Source of the DNA: DATEOR01 sp963841425
Lineage (GTDB): Bacteria > Actinomycetota > Thermoleophilia > Gaiellales > Gaiellaceae
Assembly (NCBI GenBank): GCA_963841425.1
Contig: CAWJCL010000004.1
Location: 69,178 to 133,177 of the forward strand
DNA length: 64,000 bases
Reading direction: 5' to 3'
The position numbers and the translations under genes are program-made. This document shows, piece after piece, positions 56,532 through 63,751 of this stretch (positions are counted from its first letter, which is position 1; each line of letters opens with the position of its first letter). The notes below the pieces were generated by a model. It was not told the origin of the DNA. It did no database searches and was given only the letters and a program-made list of their open reading frames with translations.

Positions 56532-57328
56532 GGCTCTGCACGTTCGAGGCGGCCGGTCGCCTCGCGCCGGGGAGGATCGAGGGCGACCGCGTGGTCGAGC
56601 TCGCCGCGCCCTCGCTCGCAGAATGGCTCGGTGCCGGCGGGGCGGACGTGGCCGAGCACCGGCTCGACGCGGTTCGGTTGCGGGCGCCGATCCCCCAGCC
56701 GCCGTCGGTCCGCGACTTCTACGCCTTCGAGCAGCACGTCGCGACGGCTCGGGCCTCGCGCGGGCTCGAGGTGCCGCCGGAGTGGTACGGCCGCCCGGTG
56801 TTCTACTTCTCGAACCCGGCCGCGATCTTCGGGCCCGACGACGAGATCTCCTTTCCCGCCGAGAGCTCGGAGTGGGACTACGAGCTCGAGGTCGCAGCGG
56901 TGATCGGGGCCGAGGGCGGCATCGCCGGCTTCACGGTCCTGAACGACTGGTCGGCCCGAGACTTCCAGCGCGCGGAGATGACCGTGGGCCTCGGCCCGGC
57001 GAAGGGGAAAGACTTCGCGACCTCCATCGGGCCGGAGCTGGTCACTCCGGACGAGCTCGGCGACCTTCGCCTCGAGATGACCGCCCGTGTCAACGGCGAG
57101 GAGCGCTCCCGGGGGAACCTCGGGGACATCCACTGGCCCTTCGAGGAGCTCGCCGCGCACGCAGCCGAGAGCACGCGGCTCGTTCCGGGCGACGTGCTCG
57201 GCTCGGGCACCGTCGGTACCGGGTGCATCCTCGAGCACGGCGACGGTCGCTGGCTCCGGCCCGGTGACGAGGTCGAGCTCGAGGTCGAGGGGATCGGCGT
57301 TCTGCGAAACTGCGTCGCTACGTCTTGA
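56528..57328 (+). CDS. fumarylacetoacetate hydrolase family enzyme
   Basis: A 266-residue enzyme, probably the last step of the tyrosine pathway (fumarylacetoacetate to fumarate and acetoacetate). TTG 56528 overlaps the hppD stop and gives MRLCTFEAAGRLAPGRIEGD. Family residues: VRDFYAFEQHVATARASRGL, FSNPAAIFGPDDEI, WDYELEVAAVIGAEGG (metal Glu-x-Glu), NDWSARDFQRAEM and GTVGTGCILEHGDGRWLRPG. It is shorter than mammalian FAH (419 residues) but typical for actinobacterial single-domain versions. The 3' end overlaps the convergent membrane protein by 11 bases. Confidence 0.9.
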   Translation: MRLCTFEAAGRLAPGRIEGDRVVELAAPSLAEWLGAGGADVAEHRLDAVRLRAPIPQPPSVRDFYAFEQHVATARASRGLEVPPEWYGRPVFYFSNPAAIFGPDDEISFPAESSEWDYELEVAAVIGAEGGIAGFTVLNDWSARDFQRAEMTVGLGPAKGKDFATSIGPELVTPDELGDLRLEMTARVNGEERSRGNLGDIHWPFEELAAHAAESTRLVPGDVLGSGTVGTGCILEHGDGRWLRPGDEVELEVEGIGVLRNCVATS

Positions 57329-57656
57329 ACGCGTAGTTCACGAGGCCGCTCACCAGCGCGACGGCGCCGTAGGCGATCCCGAGCCAGACGGGCCCCGCCG
57401 CGGCGAGGCCGACCGCCACGAGGCCGAGGAGGACGAGCTCGATGGCGAGCGCAGCTGCCTTCGGCACCCGGATCCTCGCCGTCGGCGCGACGAAAAGCGC
57501 CCAGACGACGATGACCGCGGCCGGCGCGGCGACGGCGAGATACCACCGGCCCGCGCCGGACGTGGCCTCCCAGCCCCAGTAGGCGGCGGCCGCCAAGGCG
57601 CCGAGCTCGACGACGAAGAACCGAATCGCGAGGTTGAGCGCGTTGACGGCGCCCAC
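57318..57656 (-). CDS. YrdB/DUF2568-like membrane protein
   Basis: A 112-residue protein with four predicted helices (ALNLAIRFFVVELGALAAAA, WYLAVAAPAAVIVVWALFVA, AALAIELVLLGLVAVGLAAA, WLGIAYGAVALVSGLVNYAF). The pattern N-L-A-I-R-F-x-x-E-L-x-A and V-W-x-x-F-V-A-P resembles DUF2568 proteins of the YrdB type. GTG 57656 starts four bases after the mscL stop. Function unknown; the link with mscL suggests an envelope stress role. Confidence 0.78.
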   Translation of the reverse strand: MGAVNALNLAIRFFVVELGALAAAAYWGWEATSGAGRWYLAVAAPAAVIVVWALFVAPTARIRVPKAAALAIELVLLGLVAVGLAAAGPVWLGIAYGAVALVSGLVNYAFKT

Positions 57657-57660
57657 AGGC

Positions 57661-58041
57661 TCAGGCGCGGATCTCTCTGAGTGCGGCGAGAAGCTCCTGG
57701 TGGCGCCGCTCCTCGTCCGGCAGCCCCTCCTCCTCGGCGCCGGCCGCGCGCCGCGCACGGAGGACGTCGATGGGCTTGACGACGAAGAAGAAGATCGCCG
57801 CCGCGACGGCCACGAAGGCGATTGCGTCGGTCAGGAACGCCCCGTAGCGGAAGACCGAGTCGTTGATCGTGAAGGTGAGGTCGCGGAAGTCCGGTTTGCC
57901 GATGACCATCGCCACGACCGGCATGAGCAGGTTGTCGACGAAGGACGTGATCAGGGCGCCGAAGGCGACGCCGAGGACGAACGCGACCGCGAGCTCGACG
58001 ATGTTTCCGCGGAAGAGAAAGTCTCTGAATTCCTTGAGCAT
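57661..58041 (-). CDS. mscL: large-conductance mechanosensitive channel
   Basis: A 126-residue MscL that opens on membrane tension to release osmolytes. MLKEFRDFLFRGNIVELAVA is the conserved N-terminus and first helix; then FGALITSFVDNLLMPVVAMV, TINDSVFRYGAFLTDAIAFV and the second helix FVAVAAAIFFFVVKPIDVLR, ending in a charged coiled tail (EEERRHQELLAALREIRA-like). GGGAGG precedes the ATG at eight bases. It is transcribed against the tyrosine genes that flank it. Confidence 0.96.
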   Translation of the reverse strand: MLKEFRDFLFRGNIVELAVAFVLGVAFGALITSFVDNLLMPVVAMVIGKPDFRDLTFTINDSVFRYGAFLTDAIAFVAVAAAIFFFVVKPIDVLRARRAAGAEEEGLPDEERRHQELLAALREIRA

Positions 58042-58084
58042 GTGGCCTGCCTCCCGAGCCGGGCGTCGTGGAACGGAGCGCGGG

Positions 58085-58090
58085 TATTCT
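58085..58090 (+). promoter_or_regulatory. candidate -10 element TATTCT (leaderless start of hmgA)
   Basis: TATTCT, seven bases, then ATG 58098. This supports ATG 58098 over the earlier in-frame ATG 58068. Confidence 0.45.
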
Positions 58091-58097
58091 TGCCCAC

Positions 58098-59312
58098 ATG
58101 CCGACCTACCAGCGATTCGGACGCGTGCCGCGCAAGCGCCACATCCAGTTCCGCGAGAACGGCACGCTCCTGACCGAGGAGGTTATGGGCCTCGAGGGCT
58201 TCTCCGGGAACGAATCGATCCTGTACCACCTCCATTCCCCTTGCCGCGTGAAGGAGATCGGCTCCTTCGAGCGGATCGAGCGCGAGGAGTGGGATCCCGG
58301 CGCGCACCAGCATCGGCATTTCCGGACGATGGGCGTCGAGCCCGTGGGCGATGCGCTCAGCGGCCGCAAGCTCCTCATGTGGAACGACGACGTCGAGATC
58401 GCGCTTTGCCGGCCGAGCTCCGCGATGGAGCACCACTACCGAAACGGCGAGGGCGACGAGGTCGTCTTCGTCCACGAGGGCAAGGGAGTCCTCGAGACGA
58501 TCTTCGGCGACCTGCCCTACCGCGACGGCGACTACATCGTGATCCCTCGCGGCACGACTTACCGGTTCGTCCCCGACGGCGAGCAGCGCTACCTCGTCTT
58601 CACCTCACCCGGCCTGATCGAGATCCCGCGCCGCTACCGGAACGAGTACGGCCAGCTCCTCGAGCACGCGCCCTACTACCACCGCGACATCCACCCGCCC
58701 ATGGAGCTGAAGACGCACGCAGACCGCGGGGAGCACGTCGTCAAGTTCCGGGTCAAGGACGGCTACCAGACCTACGTCCTCGACTACCACCCGTTCGACG
58801 TCGTGGGCTGGGACGGCTACGTCTATCCGTGGACGTTCAACATCAACGACTTCGAGCCGATCACGGGTCGGATCCACATGCCGCCCCCCGCACACCAGAC
58901 CTTCCAGGGACGGAACTTCGTCATCTGCTCCTTCTGCCCGCGCAAGCTCGACTTCGACCCGCTCGCCATCCCGATCCCGTACCACCACTCGAATCTGAAC
59001 TCGGAGGAGATGATCTATTACGTCTCCGGGAACTTCGGTTCGCGCAAGGGCATCGAGATCGGGTCGGTCACGTTGCACCCGTCCGCGATCCCGCACGGGC
59101 CGCAGCCGGGTCTCGCCGAGAAGTCGATCGGGATGACGGAAACCCACGAGCTTGCCGTCATGTGCGACACGTTCCATCCGCTCAAGCTCTCGGCGCTCGC
59201 CAAGGAGACCGAGGACCCCTCCTATGCGTACTCCTGGTACGAGGAGCCCGACGCGGCCAAGGACGCCAAGGACGCGGACGAAGATCCAGCCGGAGTGACC
59301 TCGCACTTTTGA
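58098..59312 (+). CDS. hmgA: homogentisate 1,2-dioxygenase
   Basis: A 404-residue iron enzyme that opens the homogentisate ring to maleylacetoacetate. ATG 58098 (MPTYQRFGRVPRKRHIQFRE) is the family start. Conserved parts: EGFSGNESILYHLHSPCRVK, NRGEGDEVVFVHEGKGVLET-like cupin strand, YIVIPRGTTYRF, VVGWDGYVYPWTFNINDFEP, AHQTFQGRNFVICSFCPRKL and YHHSNLNSEEMIYYVSGNF with the H-x5-E iron ligands, followed by a second His in GVTLHPSAIPHGP-like sequence. The acidic tail is a lineage extra. It lies in the same direction as hppD but behind the inverted mscL pair. Confidence 0.93.
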   Translation: MPTYQRFGRVPRKRHIQFRENGTLLTEEVMGLEGFSGNESILYHLHSPCRVKEIGSFERIEREEWDPGAHQHRHFRTMGVEPVGDALSGRKLLMWNDDVEIALCRPSSAMEHHYRNGEGDEVVFVHEGKGVLETIFGDLPYRDGDYIVIPRGTTYRFVPDGEQRYLVFTSPGLIEIPRRYRNEYGQLLEHAPYYHRDIHPPMELKTHADRGEHVVKFRVKDGYQTYVLDYHPFDVVGWDGYVYPWTFNINDFEPITGRIHMPPPAHQTFQGRNFVICSFCPRKLDFDPLAIPIPYHHSNLNSEEMIYYVSGNFGSRKGIEIGSVTLHPSAIPHGPQPGLAEKSIGMTETHELAVMCDTFHPLKLSALAKETEDPSYAYSWYEEPDAAKDAKDADEDPAGVTSHF

Positions 59313-59380
59313 GCCTCGTACCCCTGGGCGGCGCGGCTTCTGCCGGGCGAAGCCCGGCTGCGCTCGCGCCTGACGAGGCT
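59312..59380 (+). terminator. nested hairpin after hmgA
   Basis: An outer stem AGCCTCGT (59312-59319) / ACGAGGCT (59373-59380) encloses the inner perfect stem GCCGGGC (59342-59348) / GCCCGGC (59352-59358) with a GAA loop. It begins at the hmgA stop and probably ends that transcript. A TACTGT hexamer at 59425-59430 may start the next one. Confidence 0.55.
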
Positions 59381-59481
59381 GGCGGCAGGATGCTGCGCTC
59401 GCGGCCCCTCGCCGTACGGGTTTGTACTGTCTCGGCGCCGCTCGCTTGCCTCCCTTGCCGGCCTCGCCCCAGGAGCACGAG

Positions 59482-60114
59482 GTGAGCCGCACGATCGCCG
59501 TGGATTTCGACGGCACCGTCACGGAAATGGACCTGCTGGACACGATCGCCCGCGACTTCGGCGACCCGGTCGTCTACCAGGAGGTCGACCACGGGCTCGA
59601 CCATGGAAGCCTGACGCTCCGCGAGGTGATCACACGCGAGTTCGAGCCCGTCACGACGCCGCTCGACGAGGTCGTGCAGTGGGAGCTCGACAACGTACGG
59701 GTGCGGGAAGGCTTTCGCGATTTCGTCGACTTCGCGCGCGAGCGCGGCTGGCGCGTCGTCATCGTCTCGAGCGGCTTCCACGAGCTGATCGAGCCGATCC
59801 TCGAGCGCGAGGGCGTCGAGGTCGAGTTGCACGCCAACCGGGTCGACCCGAGCACCGAGGGCTGGCGTGTGCAGTGGCGCTACGACGCGAGCTGCAACTC
59901 CTGCGGCGAGTCGTGCAAGCGCTCGATCGTGCAGGAGCTCGCCGGTGACGGCGAGCTCGTCTACATCGGCGACGGTTACTCCGACCGGTGCGCGGCCGAG
60001 GCGTCCGACCTCGTCTTCGCGACGCGTGGGCTGGCCGTGTACCTCGACGAACGGGGGATTTCCTACGAGCGCTTCGACGACTTCAACGACGTCGTCCGCG
60101 GTCTCGCTGCCTGA
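59482..60114 (+). CDS. HAD-superfamily phosphatase (MtnX/SerB-like)
   Basis: A 210-residue HAD hydrolase. GTG 59482 follows AGGAG. Motif I IAVDFDGTVTEMDLLDTIAR (Asp8 nucleophile, Asp10), motif II VVIVSSGFHELIEPIL, motif IV YIGDGYSDRCAAEASDLVFA. The cap region contains CNSCGESCKRSIVQEL with three Cys, possibly a metal site. MtnX-type enzymes act on 2-hydroxy-3-keto-5-methylthiopentenyl-1-phosphate, SerB-type on phosphoserine; this one resembles the MtnX group. It is the first gene of a run of five overlapping plus-strand genes. Confidence 0.88.
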   Translation: MSRTIAVDFDGTVTEMDLLDTIARDFGDPVVYQEVDHGLDHGSLTLREVITREFEPVTTPLDEVVQWELDNVRVREGFRDFVDFARERGWRVVIVSSGFHELIEPILEREGVEVELHANRVDPSTEGWRVQWRYDASCNSCGESCKRSIVQELAGDGELVYIGDGYSDRCAAEASDLVFATRGLAVYLDERGISYERFDDFNDVVRGLAA

Positions 60115-60904
60115 GCCGTTCGACTTCGAGCTCTCGACCGAGCGGTTCCGTGCGTTCGGCGCCGATCTCGCCAACCTCTGGCACGAGGGCGGCGTGCACC
60201 GTGTCTTCCGGGGCACGGAGGTGCGGGTCGAGGAGGCTCCGGGCGGAGTCCGGATCACCCCCGGCCGGCCGGAGCTCGCCGGCGAGGTGCGCCACTACCT
60301 CGGTGGGCCGTTCGATCTCGACCCGTTCTATGCCTTCGCGGAGACCGACCCCGTGCTGGCCCGCATCGTCCCCGAGCTCCGCGGCTTTCGGCCCCCGCTC
60401 TCGCCGGATCCCTACGAGACCCTCGTCTCCGCGATCACCGCGCAGCAGATCTCGCTGCGGGCTGCCTTCGCCGTCCGCAACCGCTTCATCCAGGCCTTCG
60501 GGACCAAGGCGGAGGTCGCGCACGCGTTCCCGACGCGGGAGCGGGTCGCGCTCGCCGAGCCGGAGGAGATCGTCGCGCTCGGCTTCTCGAGGCGGAAGGC
60601 TGAGTACGCAATCGGGATAGCGCGGAGCGACCTCGACCTCGTCGGGCTAGCCGCGCTTCCCGACGACGAGGTCAAGGCGGCGCTCACGGCTCTCCCCGGG
60701 ATCGGCGAGTGGACGGCCGACTGGTTCCTCGGCCGCCACCTGGCGCGGCCCGACGCGTGGCCGGCGGGCGACCTCGGCCTGCGCAAGGCGGTGCTCCACT
60801 TCTACGGCGAGGAGGACACGCGCGCGGTCGGCGACCGCTTCCCCGGCTTCCGCAACCTGGCGGCGCACTACCTCCTCACGGGCCATAGGGTTCTCGCGGG
60901 ATGA
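60107..60904 (+). CDS. DNA-3-methyladenine glycosylase, AlkA-type
   Basis: A base-excision glycosylase of about 265 residues. The N-terminal part (FDFELSTERFRAFGADLANL) and the HhH-GPD domain (YETLVSAITAQQISLRAAFA; HhH LPGIGEWTA; catalytic Asp222 in PAGDLGLRKA) are all present. In frame with the conserved N-terminus there is no ATG, GTG or TTG between GTG 60026 (deep inside the HAD gene) and GTG near 60191; CTG 60107, which overlaps the HAD stop, is my best guess. Translation is probably coupled to the HAD gene. The 3' end overlaps the next ATG (ATGA). Confidence 0.85.
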   Translation: MPEPFDFELSTERFRAFGADLANLWHEGGVHRVFRGTEVRVEEAPGGVRITPGRPELAGEVRHYLGGPFDLDPFYAFAETDPVLARIVPELRGFRPPLSPDPYETLVSAITAQQISLRAAFAVRNRFIQAFGTKAEVAHAFPTRERVALAEPEEIVALGFSRRKAEYAIGIARSDLDLVGLAALPDDEVKAALTALPGIGEWTADWFLGRHLARPDAWPAGDLGLRKAVLHFYGEEDTRAVGDRFPGFRNLAAHYLLTGHRVLAG

Positions 60905-61659
60905 GATTCGACGAACCGCCGAGCGAAGAGACCCTCCGCCGCCTGGTCGACGAGGCGCGCGGCCGCGGCGACGAGACCATCACCGTCGAGACAACGCGCG
61001 AGGTCGGCGATGCTTGGCTGCGCGCGGGCTTCAGCGAGCACGCGCGGATTTTCGACGCGTCCGTCGCATCGCTCGAGCAGAGGCTCTCGGGCGACAAGGC
61101 GCCGTCGTACGGCTCCGTGCACGTGCAGACCGACGACCTGGACGGGGTCGTACGCGCGGTGCGGCAGTTCGTTCCCCGGCTGCCGGGGGGCTCGAAGGGG
61201 AGCGTGGTCGCCCCGCCGAGAAACGGCTGGATCGGCGTCTACGACGAGCTCACCGACCGCAACCCGGAGATGCTCCGCCGGCTCGCCCGGGAGCTCTCCG
61301 ACCGCATGGGCGCGGTCGTCCTCTTGCTGGGGGTCGAGGAGGCGCAGGTCGTCCGTTTCGTCCTCCTGGAGCGCGGCCGGACAATGGACGAATACCTCTC
61401 GGTTCCCGAGTATTACGGGGAGGTCGCGCCGGGAGACGTGATCTCGCTCGCCGCGAATCCCACGGTGGTCGCCCGGCTGACCGGAGCGAATCCGGCCGAG
61501 GTGCGGCGCGTCATCCTCACGGCGAAGAGCCCGGACGAGCTTCCCCCTGCCGACGAGCTGGCCGCGGCAGTGGGCTCGCTGCTCGGGGTCGAGGGTGGAG
61601 ACCACGGGTACGAGAGCGCAGAGAAGATCCCCGGCGCGGTCGACATCCCGCGCGAGTGA
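60901..61659 (+). CDS. conserved hypothetical protein
   Basis: A 252-residue soluble protein. The N-terminal half (MRFDEPPSEETLRRLVDEAR, VGDAWLRAGFSEHARIFDAS, SVHVQTDDLDGVVRAVRQFV) and the C-terminal half (GWIGVYDELTDRNPEMLRRL, VLLLGVEEAQVVRFVLLERG, MDEYLSVPEYYGEVAPGDVI) look like separate alpha/beta domains. No family recognised. It overlaps the glycosylase stop (ATGA) and the hydrolase start (GTGA), so it is in the middle of a tightly coupled operon. Confidence 0.8.
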   Translation: MRFDEPPSEETLRRLVDEARGRGDETITVETTREVGDAWLRAGFSEHARIFDASVASLEQRLSGDKAPSYGSVHVQTDDLDGVVRAVRQFVPRLPGGSKGSVVAPPRNGWIGVYDELTDRNPEMLRRLARELSDRMGAVVLLLGVEEAQVVRFVLLERGRTMDEYLSVPEYYGEVAPGDVISLAANPTVVARLTGANPAEVRRVILTAKSPDELPPADELAAAVGSLLGVEGGDHGYESAEKIPGAVDIPRE

Positions 61660-62363
61660 GCGTCCTTCTTCTCCTGCACGCCTTCCCGCTCGACGCGCGC
61701 ATGTGGGAGGGACAGGTGTCCGTGCTCGAGCAGGCCGGTTACGAGGCGATCGCCCCGAACCTGCCGGGGAGCGAGCCGGACGCGAGCCTCTCGAGCTGGG
61801 CGGGGCGGATCCTCGAGCTCCTCCCGGGCGACTTCATCCCTGTGGGCAGCTCGATGGGCGGCTACCTTGCCTTCGAGCTCTGGCGCCAGGCGCCGAAGCG
61901 GATTCCGGCGCTCGTCCTCGCCGACACGCGTTCGAACGCCGACGACCAGGGGGGCCGGGCTGCCCGCGACGAAACCATTCACCTCCTCCGCGAGGACGGC
62001 TTCGATGCTTTCTGGGAGGGTCTTGCGCCGAAGCTCTTCTCGGCGGGCGCCCCGGCTGAGGTCGTCGAGCGCGCCAGGGTGATCGCCGCAGAGCAGCGCA
62101 TCGAGAGCCTGGTCGCCACCGTCGGGGCGATCCGAGACCGCCCTGACTCGACGTCGACTCTCGCGGACGTCGACGTCCCCGCGCTCGTCCTTGCCGGCGA
62201 CGAGGACGCGCTCACGCCTCCCGAAGCGGCGAAGGAGATCGTCACGGGCCTCGCGCGCGGACGCTACGCGGAGATCTCCGCCGCCGGCCACCTCTCGCCT
62301 CTCGAGAAGCCGGCCGAGTTCAACGAGGAGGTCCTTCTCTTCCTGCACGAGGTGCTGGCGTGA
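61656..62363 (+). CDS. alpha/beta hydrolase
   Basis: A 235-residue alpha/beta hydrolase. GTG 61656 overlaps the stop before it and gives MSVLLLLHAFPLDARMWEGQ with the oxyanion H-A-F motif. The nucleophile elbow is VGSSMGGYLAFELWR (Ser), the acid is probably in LVLAGDEDALTPPEAA, and the catalytic His in EISAAGHLSPLEKPAEFNEE. Substrate unknown; it resembles esterases and the MenH/RsbQ-like group. Coupled to the rhodanese gene by a 4-nt overlap. Confidence 0.9.
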   Translation: MSVLLLLHAFPLDARMWEGQVSVLEQAGYEAIAPNLPGSEPDASLSSWAGRILELLPGDFIPVGSSMGGYLAFELWRQAPKRIPALVLADTRSNADDQGGRAARDETIHLLREDGFDAFWEGLAPKLFSAGAPAEVVERARVIAAEQRIESLVATVGAIRDRPDSTSTLADVDVPALVLAGDEDALTPPEAAKEIVTGLARGRYAEISAAGHLSPLEKPAEFNEEVLLFLHEVLA

Positions 62364-62686
62364 CCGGAGACGAGCTCGCGCACCTTCTCGACGAGGGCGC
62401 GGTGACGCTACTCGACGTGCGCTCGCCCGCGGAGTTCTCGGGCGCGGCCGGCTATCCGTGCGACCCGCGTCAGGGCCACATCGAGGGTGCGGTCAACGTG
62501 CCGCTCGACGAGCTCAAGTTCGACGTCCCGGCGGTTGTCGCACGCCTGGATGCCTCGAAACGAGTCGTCGCCTACTGCCACTCCGGTCAGCGCTCCGAGA
62601 TCGCTGCTGCTCTGCTCCGGTCCGCCGGCCTGGACGCCACGAACTACGAAGGCTCCTGGCACGAGTGGTCTCAGCGGGAAGCCTGA
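62360..62686 (+). CDS. rhodanese-like sulfurtransferase
   Basis: A 108-residue single rhodanese domain. VTLLDVRSPAEFSGAAG, GHIEGAVNVPLDEL and the active-site loop VVAYCHSGQRSEIAAALL with Cys73. A six-residue active loop (C-H-S-G-Q-R) fits sulfur transfer. GTG 62360 overlaps the hydrolase stop. The 3' end overlaps the convergent amidotransferase gene by 16 bases. Confidence 0.93.
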   Translation: MTGDELAHLLDEGAVTLLDVRSPAEFSGAAGYPCDPRQGHIEGAVNVPLDELKFDVPAVVARLDASKRVVAYCHSGQRSEIAAALLRSAGLDATNYEGSWHEWSQREA

Positions 62687-63336
62687 TCGAAGAACGCGTT
62701 CGCGAGCGCGCGCCCGAGCTCGTTCCAGCGGCCGACGGGCTCGAGCGGGACCGGCGGCGCCGAGCCGTCCGATCCGGCCCTCCAGGCTTCGAGCATCTCG
62801 AGGGTGACCTCCGGGTGGAACTGGACCCCCCAGGCCGCCTCGCCGGCGCGAAAGGCCTGCGCGCAGGCCGGGGTCTCAGCCAGGAGGACTCCGCCCGGCG
62901 GGACCCCGAACGCGTAGCTGTGCCACTCGAACGCGTCGAAGCGCGCGGGTAGGGCGCCGACCACGGGATCGGATGCGCCCTCCGGCGTGAGCTCGATCTC
63001 GAACCAGCCGATCTCCGGGCGCGAGGCGGGGCCCACGTGCGCGCCGGCCACCCGGGCGAGGAGCTGGGCGCCGAGGCAGACCCCCATGAGCGGTTGACCG
63101 CGGTCCAGCGCCTCCCGCATGAGGTCGTGCTGACCCGTGAGCCAGGGGTGCCTGTCCTCCTGGTCGACGTGCATCGAGCCGCCGAAGACGACGAGCGCGT
63201 CGAAGCTCTCCGGCGCCTCGGGCGGCGGTCCCTGCGAGACGTTCCACTCGAGCAGCTCGTCGCCGCGCTCGCGAAGGACGTCCCCGAAGAGCCCGGGCGG
63301 GCCATCGTGCTCGTGTGTCAGGCAGAGGACGCGCAC
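62671..63336 (-). CDS. class I glutamine amidotransferase-like protein
   Basis: A 221-residue GATase of the GMP-synthase-like type: ALVVFGGSMHVDQEDRHPWL, MGVCLGAQLLARVAGAHVG with Cys87, and AAWGVQFHPEVTLEMLEAW with the catalytic His and Glu. Stand-alone proteins of this sort deaminate glutamine or gamma-glutamyl compounds for a partner enzyme. GTG 63336 has TAGACT six bases upstream and no ribosome site, a clear leaderless layout. Confidence 0.92.
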   Translation of the reverse strand: MRVLCLTHEHDGPPGLFGDVLRERGDELLEWNVSQGPPPEAPESFDALVVFGGSMHVDQEDRHPWLTGQHDLMREALDRGQPLMGVCLGAQLLARVAGAHVGPASRPEIGWFEIELTPEGASDPVVGALPARFDAFEWHSYAFGVPPGGVLLAETPACAQAFRAGEAAWGVQFHPEVTLEMLEAWRAGSDGSAPPVPLEPVGRWNELGRALANAFFDQASR

Positions 63337-63342
63337 GGCGCG

Positions 63343-63348
63343 AGTCTA
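63343..63348 (-). promoter_or_regulatory. candidate -10 element TAGACT (leaderless start)
   Basis: On the minus strand TAGACT is followed by six bases and the GTG at 63336; identical to the hexamer before the aminotransferase gene at 32056. Confidence 0.5.
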
Positions 63349-63407
63349 GGGAAGACGGTCGGCCGCAGAACCGTCCTGTTCGCACCGGCAGGCGGAAGGA
63401 GAGGACG

Positions 63408-63749
63408 ATGCAGCACGGACGAAGCAGGATGCTCACGGCTCTGGCGGCCGCGTTCGCCGTTGGGGCCCTCGCGGCGCCGGCGGCGCAGGGGTCGATCGAC
63501 ACAGACGCGAGGCACCAGACGCTCGTCGATAGGGCGCAGCAGGCGCAGGTCGATGCGCGACACCAGGCTCTGCTCCGGCACGGCGGGCAGGGGCCGGGCA
63601 TCTATGTGACGAGAGGGACTCAGCAGGTGACTTCGAGTGGCGGAACGGACTGGAGCAACGCCGGCATCGGAGCGGGCGCCGCGTTCGGCGTCGTCCTCGT
63701 CGCCGCTGCCGGCGCGTTCATCGGCCGCAAGAAGCTCGTCAGCGCCTGA
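63408..63749 (+). CDS. small secreted protein with C-terminal membrane anchor
   Basis: A 113-residue protein. ATG 63408 follows GGAAGGAGAGG. The signal peptide (MQHGRSRMLTALAAAFAVGA, then LAAPAAQG) is followed by a near-repeat (DARHQTLVDRAQQAQVDARH, two D-A-R-H-Q units), a Gly/Thr-rich linker, TDWSNAGIGAGAAFG and a membrane helix (about residues 87-105) with the basic end GRKK. The same plan is seen in the gene at 1704. Probably exposed on the cell surface; function unknown. Confidence 0.78.
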   Translation: MQHGRSRMLTALAAAFAVGALAAPAAQGSIDTDARHQTLVDRAQQAQVDARHQALLRHGGQGPGIYVTRGTQQVTSSGGTDWSNAGIGAGAAFGVVLVAAAGAFIGRKKLVSA

Positions 63750-63751
63750 TC

